A stretch of 64,000 bases of DNA from Motacilla alba alba. Taxonomy: Eukaryota; Chordata; Aves; Passeriformes; Motacillidae. The notes beneath the pieces were generated by a model. That model did not search any database. It was not told the origin of the DNA and saw only the letters and a program-made list of their open reading frames with translations. The stretch is taken from the NCBI RefSeq assembly GCF_015832195.1, contig NC_052019.1, positions 6,174,872 to 6,238,871 of the forward strand. The letters are read 5' to 3'. The position numbers and the translations under genes were made by a program. Below are positions 59,701 to 64,000 of this stretch, in pieces; position 1 is the first letter of the stretch, and each line of letters begins with the position of its first letter.

Positions 59701-62571
59701 TTCCAAGTAAAAGAACTTTCACTTCTAACAGGATGGAAGAATATGAGAATTTGGAGCATGACAGAGAAATGTCATCCCGCAACTTTGTAGCCGGGCCGTT
59801 TTCCAATACTGCCCTTCCCTGGCCTACCACTGCTCCATTTATGTGCTGTACCCCACAGATTTCACCAGATAAAAGAATTTTTGGGGCAGATTTTGCCTAA
59901 AGCAAGGCTGTTTGGTAGACCTTGACCCTCAATGTTTGGTTTGACCTGATCATGTGAAAAGGGGAGCAGCATCTGCTATGCTGGGTCACTCCTGAACACA
60001 AGATTCCCTGAAGTCATCAGATCCAATATATGAAAGATCTAGCCCCCAAAAAACACAGACTTCTCAATATTTGAGTATGAGTGCTTGGATCTTCATGACA
60101 GAAGGCTTACTCTGGCTGGACCGAGGTCCCCTGAGTTCACAGCCATGAAACCACCAAATAGCAAGACCATAACTAAAGTATCCCAGAAGAAATATAGATG
60201 GACAGGGTATGTGATGGACACAAAATTAAACCACAAACTTGCTTCAGAAGGACCAAGAAGAAATCTGTTGGAAATAAAAAATGTTTTGTTAACTTGTTCC
60301 ATAGCTGGATTTAACAACAATATTTTAAAACAGGGTTTGGAAGCAGATTTGAACTGAGTATGCATGAGCAGAACACCAAGAGATTTCATTTTAAATTCCA
60401 GACATTGGGATTTAAGTCAAAAAGTGTTCACGGCATCTTCCCTCTTTGCTTTCCACCAGTTCTCTGACAGAAAGTATTTCTCCTTCTGGGAGGGCCTAGC
60501 AGCAATTGCCTTCTTTCCCAAATATTTGTTGGAATGATCTCCCATTTCAGAAACCAAAGGAAAAAAGAAAAATCATTAAAATTTCTCATTAATCAATATT
60601 AACATTGATGTTAGCCTCCCCTATGAGCAGAAGCCTTTCTCACAAAGGACGAGCATTCTTAGCCTGTGATAAGAAAACAAGTTATTTAATCAATATATTT
60701 TCCAGCATACGTGTTCTTTGGCAGAGGCTTTGCCTCTTCTGAGTGTGCGTGTGTCTCTGCTCAGAGATGTGTGTGTGTGTAGGCTTTCCTGCCTCAGAAA
60801 ACAGAGCTGTTGGACATGGATAGGAATGTGTCTGGCATCTTTAGAAGAAAAGACTCAGAAGGAAATCAGTGTTTGAGTGAGTTTTGCAAGATATCCAGCT
60901 CTGACTGTTTTGCGGTTAACTTTCCATTCCAAAATTGCTAATGGTGAGCTGTCCAGACCGTGTCTCTTACCAAAGAATTTTGGAATCACGAGAAAACAAT
61001 GAGTTAGCCGTTAGGAAAGATTAACCTCCCAATCTTAATCCTTCCAACTATCGCTTTACATAAAAAGGGCATTCATGTCTAAACCACTACTAAAGACACT
61101 TGGATAAATTTCTCTCCTAATTCCACTGAAACTGTCATTTCCACACCAAATATACAGTGATTTAATGTGAGCTGGCTACATTATTGTTGCAGTAGTGTTC
61201 AAATTGCCATCTAATATGGGAATCCTGGTAATGGTACTACACACTGCATTTACACAGAGAAAATTTACAGGCTGAACAGACAGGAGACACAAAGGATTGC
61301 AGAGACAGGAAGTATTTTTATATTTTAGGCAATAAAGTCTCATACTAATAAGATGATTTGCTCATAAATATATAAAGAATTTGAGAAGGAATGTGAAATA
61401 AACCCAACTGTGCTAAATCCTGCATCATCCCTCCCTATTGCTTTATAAAGGATATTAGGGTTTAATTTATTGTAGAAAAGGCAGGTTGTCCCTTCTGATT
61501 TCACTGATGCATGCACAATCAGAACAAAATGTAACACTTCAGAATAACTAAAGAAATAGTTTCCCAGAATAAGTCTGCTGTCAGTCCCCTGTAACAGCAT
61601 TTTAGGCCTAGGAGCAAAAGGATGCTTTGTGCCTGTCACTTAGGCATTTTAATTCTTGCTGCTTTCCTAAGCAGGACCTAGTCTGCTCAATATATTCATA
61701 GTGCTCAGGATAGTGGTTTTTAAAGTCAGAAATAAAGAATTTTATCAAGATAGGGTGGGGTTTTTTTGCCTTTTTTTTAAATCTACCTCTAACCTACCAG
61801 TAAATATGTGCCCAGTCTCTCTCAGTGCTACAGTGCCTGGCTGGTGACATAAAATTGGTGGTAGAGATCTTGATATCTTCTTTGTATATGGTTGCATATA
61901 AAATCTGTGCACTTTAAGTTGTGAGAACTGTAGGCACACCAGTTGTATCCTCATGGAGTTGCAGCCTCTGTGCTCTGGTGAGCTGGTGAGAGCAGCCAGC
62001 TCTGCTCCTGTACTACCTATGCATCCATCCTGGGAAACGTGCCTGTTGATCATCTGAATGAAGCTTTCCATTAACATGTTTTGGATAGGAAAAGAAAAAT
62101 TTTAAAAAAATTCCATCTTGCCCAAGTTTGGGTTTTAACCCTGCTGTAAGGGCTTGGGAGGGGTCTGGTGATGCTGAGCCCAATAACACAGAGGGCTGAC
62201 ACTGATTGCATGGATACCACCATGGAAATGCAGACCTGTGTGATGGTGTGATGGGGCAGCATGGAGGCATGTGTGCTGTATTCCAGTGCCTCTGCAAAGG
62301 GAGATTTTTGGTGTTAAGGCTCAACAGCTGTAACTAATCCAGTTGCAGGTTTGCCTCTGGCACCACGTGCTGCAGTTCTTTAGCCAGCACAAGTGGTCAG
62401 TGCTGTCCTTGACAAGAAAAACAAGCTCATAGCAAGAGGACTGACAACTTGCAAGTGTCACGGACAGAGAAGTTTTTGGCACTCTAGAGCCTTTCTATTA
62501 TTGCAGTGCACCAAATGAAAGCCTGCATAAAGAAAGGGAAGAAAGGATCATCTGGTTCTTGAAGGTCTTTT
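53730..62571. other. Intergenic DNA, no gene seen
   Basis: About 8.8 kb has no exon or large repeat I recognise. Simple features are a T25 run (58822-58846), an A14-15 run near 59550, a purine-rich stretch near 57420-57600 with GAGAAATAATGAG twice (57551-57563, 57577-57589), and GT runs near 60744-60780. The AT-rich part at about 60550-61200 may hold regulatory DNA but I cannot delimit it. Confidence 0.55.
58822..58846. repeat. Poly-T run
   Basis: Twenty-five consecutive T residues, the longest mononucleotide run in the window. Read on the minus strand it is a poly-A following A/G-rich sequence. No retroposed body was recognised beside it. Confidence 0.92.
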
Positions 62572-63092
62572 CCTCTGCTCAGTGCTGGTGAGGTCACACA
62601 TGGAAAACTGGGTCCAGTTCTGGGCTCCTCGGTGAAAGAGAGACATGGACATACTGGAGGTAATCAAGCAAAGAGCCATGAAAAGCCTGGGGGGGCTGGA
62701 GCATCTCTCCTGAGGGAAGGCTGAGAGACATGGGACTGTTCAGCCTAAAGAAGAGAAGCTTGGGGGTTCTTATCAATACATACATAAATCACTGACGAGA
62801 GGGTGCAAAGAAGACAGATGGGATTCTTTTGGTGGTAAAGGAGTGAGAGGCATCAGGCACAAACAGAAACACAGGAGGGCTCCTCTGAACATCACAAAAC
62901 ACTTTTTTACTGTGAGGATGACTGGCACATGTTGCCCAGGGACACTGTGGTGTCTCCAACCTTGGAGATATTCAAATGTTGTCTGGACACAATCCTGAGC
63001 AACCACCCCTAAGTGCTGCTTCTTGAGCAAGGAATTCAGACAATATGATCTACTGAGGTCCTTTCCATCCTCAATCAGTTTGTGATTCTGTG
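62572..63092 (+). mobile_element. CR1 LINE 3' fragment, sense orientation
   Basis: About 520 bases show CR1 landmarks in order: 'ctggtgaggtcacacatgga', 'gggtccagttctgggctcct', 'gacatactggaggtaatc', 'gctggagcatctctcctg', 'gttcagcctaaagaagag', 'actgtgaggatgactggca', 'ttgcccagggacactgtgg', 'tgatctactgaggtcctttc' and the end 'gtttgtgattctgtgactgg'. It is the second-longest CR1 copy here, and includes a piece of the 3' coding tail, now disrupted. Confidence 0.92.
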
Positions 63093-64000
63093 ACTGGCCA
63101 GCTAGAAGGCTTATGTGGTTTTACAGATGCCAAAATGCTGAAAATAATAATTTTAAAAAGTCATGCATAATACTGTTTCTGGTCCTCTGGCTCAGACTGA
63201 TGTGGAGTGTTTGAGCAGTGCCCTTCCTGGGTGCACAAGCAGTTTCTGTGACATAAAGAGTGCTGTCCATGTGCTCTTCCTTTCTCAGGAGGTAAAGGAG
63301 AAACAACAACCTTTTATATTTTCAGGATGTGCAAGGCCTCCCACTCCCCTCTTGCAGGAGAGGTACCTGCTCTGGGCTGCTGTGCTCACTGCAGAGTGTC
63401 TCCTGCAGCTGAAATATCTGTTGTGACAGCAGGACAAGGGACGTGTCAGGAGGCACAGGAGATAAATGGCACAGCAGCCATGCTAATGCTCTCCCTGATA
63501 ATTCAGCCGGAGAGCTAAGAACCATTTGCCTCACTGCTGGATGAAGCAAATCAAAGAAGGCAGCTTCTCTACACAATGTACACTATTGTGTCAACACAAA
63601 TTATCCAGATGGGAGTTTGTTTTGCCACACGACTCAAAGCTTTTTTTTTAATGATTTGGAAAAATTGATTAATATCTTGACTGCTTTGTTGGACTTCTTT
63701 CTGTATTTGGATGCAGTGAGCAGCATTTCCTGGTCAAATGATTTTTAAGGTGTCTATTGTCTGTTGAAAGAAGAGGAAGAAAAGTTAAAAAGAAAAAGTG
63801 GGTTTGATTTTGTGGAGTTATTACCACCATCTACACCACAACTGTACCTCCAAGTCCCTTGCAGTGCAATGCTAACCCGTCCAGGAGACCATCCTCGTTC
63901 CAAAGTGGGCAAAGGGTCCTTAAGCTGCTCCAGGAGAATGTGACTGCTCCAAAACCAGAGGTGATGCCTGTTACAGACCCAAAAATGGATCCAATCTTAG
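63093..64000. other. Intergenic DNA to the window end, no gene seen
   Basis: The last 0.9 kb shows no exon or repeat I recognise. Overlapping open frames on both strands near 63160-63580 are short, mutually antisense and without domains. Confidence 0.55.

Noticed and set aside
1..64000. CRISPR array, bacterial operon or integrated virus
   Set aside because: No regularly spaced repeats, no dense long open frames, no paired LTRs and no retroviral-type coding frames were seen.

Overview
The window looks like nuclear DNA from a bird. The evidence is a vertebrate multi-exon gene with canonical GT-AG introns, dispersed CR1 LINE 3' ends of the avian type (ending in ATTCTATGATTCTGTGA-like 8-mers), no Alu/L1-type mammalian repeats, and modest GC with CpG-rich coding exons. 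The species cannot be fixed from the sequence alone.

One protein-coding gene is clearly present, on the + strand: the 3' part of FGFRL1 (fibroblast growth factor receptor-like 1, also called FGFR5). Four coding exons can be placed to the base: an acidic linker (11511-11591), Ig-like domain 2 (16284-16568), Ig-like domain 3 (18956-19309), and the terminal exon with the transmembrane segment and short histidine-rich tail (22129-22538). All three introns between them are phase 1, and the split codons rebuild the expected residues. These exons encode about 376 residues. The signal peptide and Ig domain 1 are not in the window, so positions 1-11510 are the tail of an upstream intron. A 3' UTR of about 1.4 kb follows, with an AT/GT microsatellite near its start and a good AATAAA at 23909-23914.

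From about 23.9 kb to 64 kb I find no coding exon I can support. This 40-kb stretch holds CR1 fragments on both strands, simple repeats, some perfect short inverted repeats, and several AT-rich islands with clustered homeodomain or octamer-like words that resemble vertebrate conserved non-coding elements. That last reading is by eye only, and conservation has not been tested.

The protein-coding content acts as one unit: a single-pass receptor that binds FGF through Ig2 and Ig3 and carries a kinase-less cytoplasmic tail with trafficking motifs. No bacterial-type system, CRISPR array, viral gene or undescribed multigene system is visible. The most follow-up-worthy items are the candidate regulatory islands (best at 29.8-30.6 kb) and the perfect inverted repeats.
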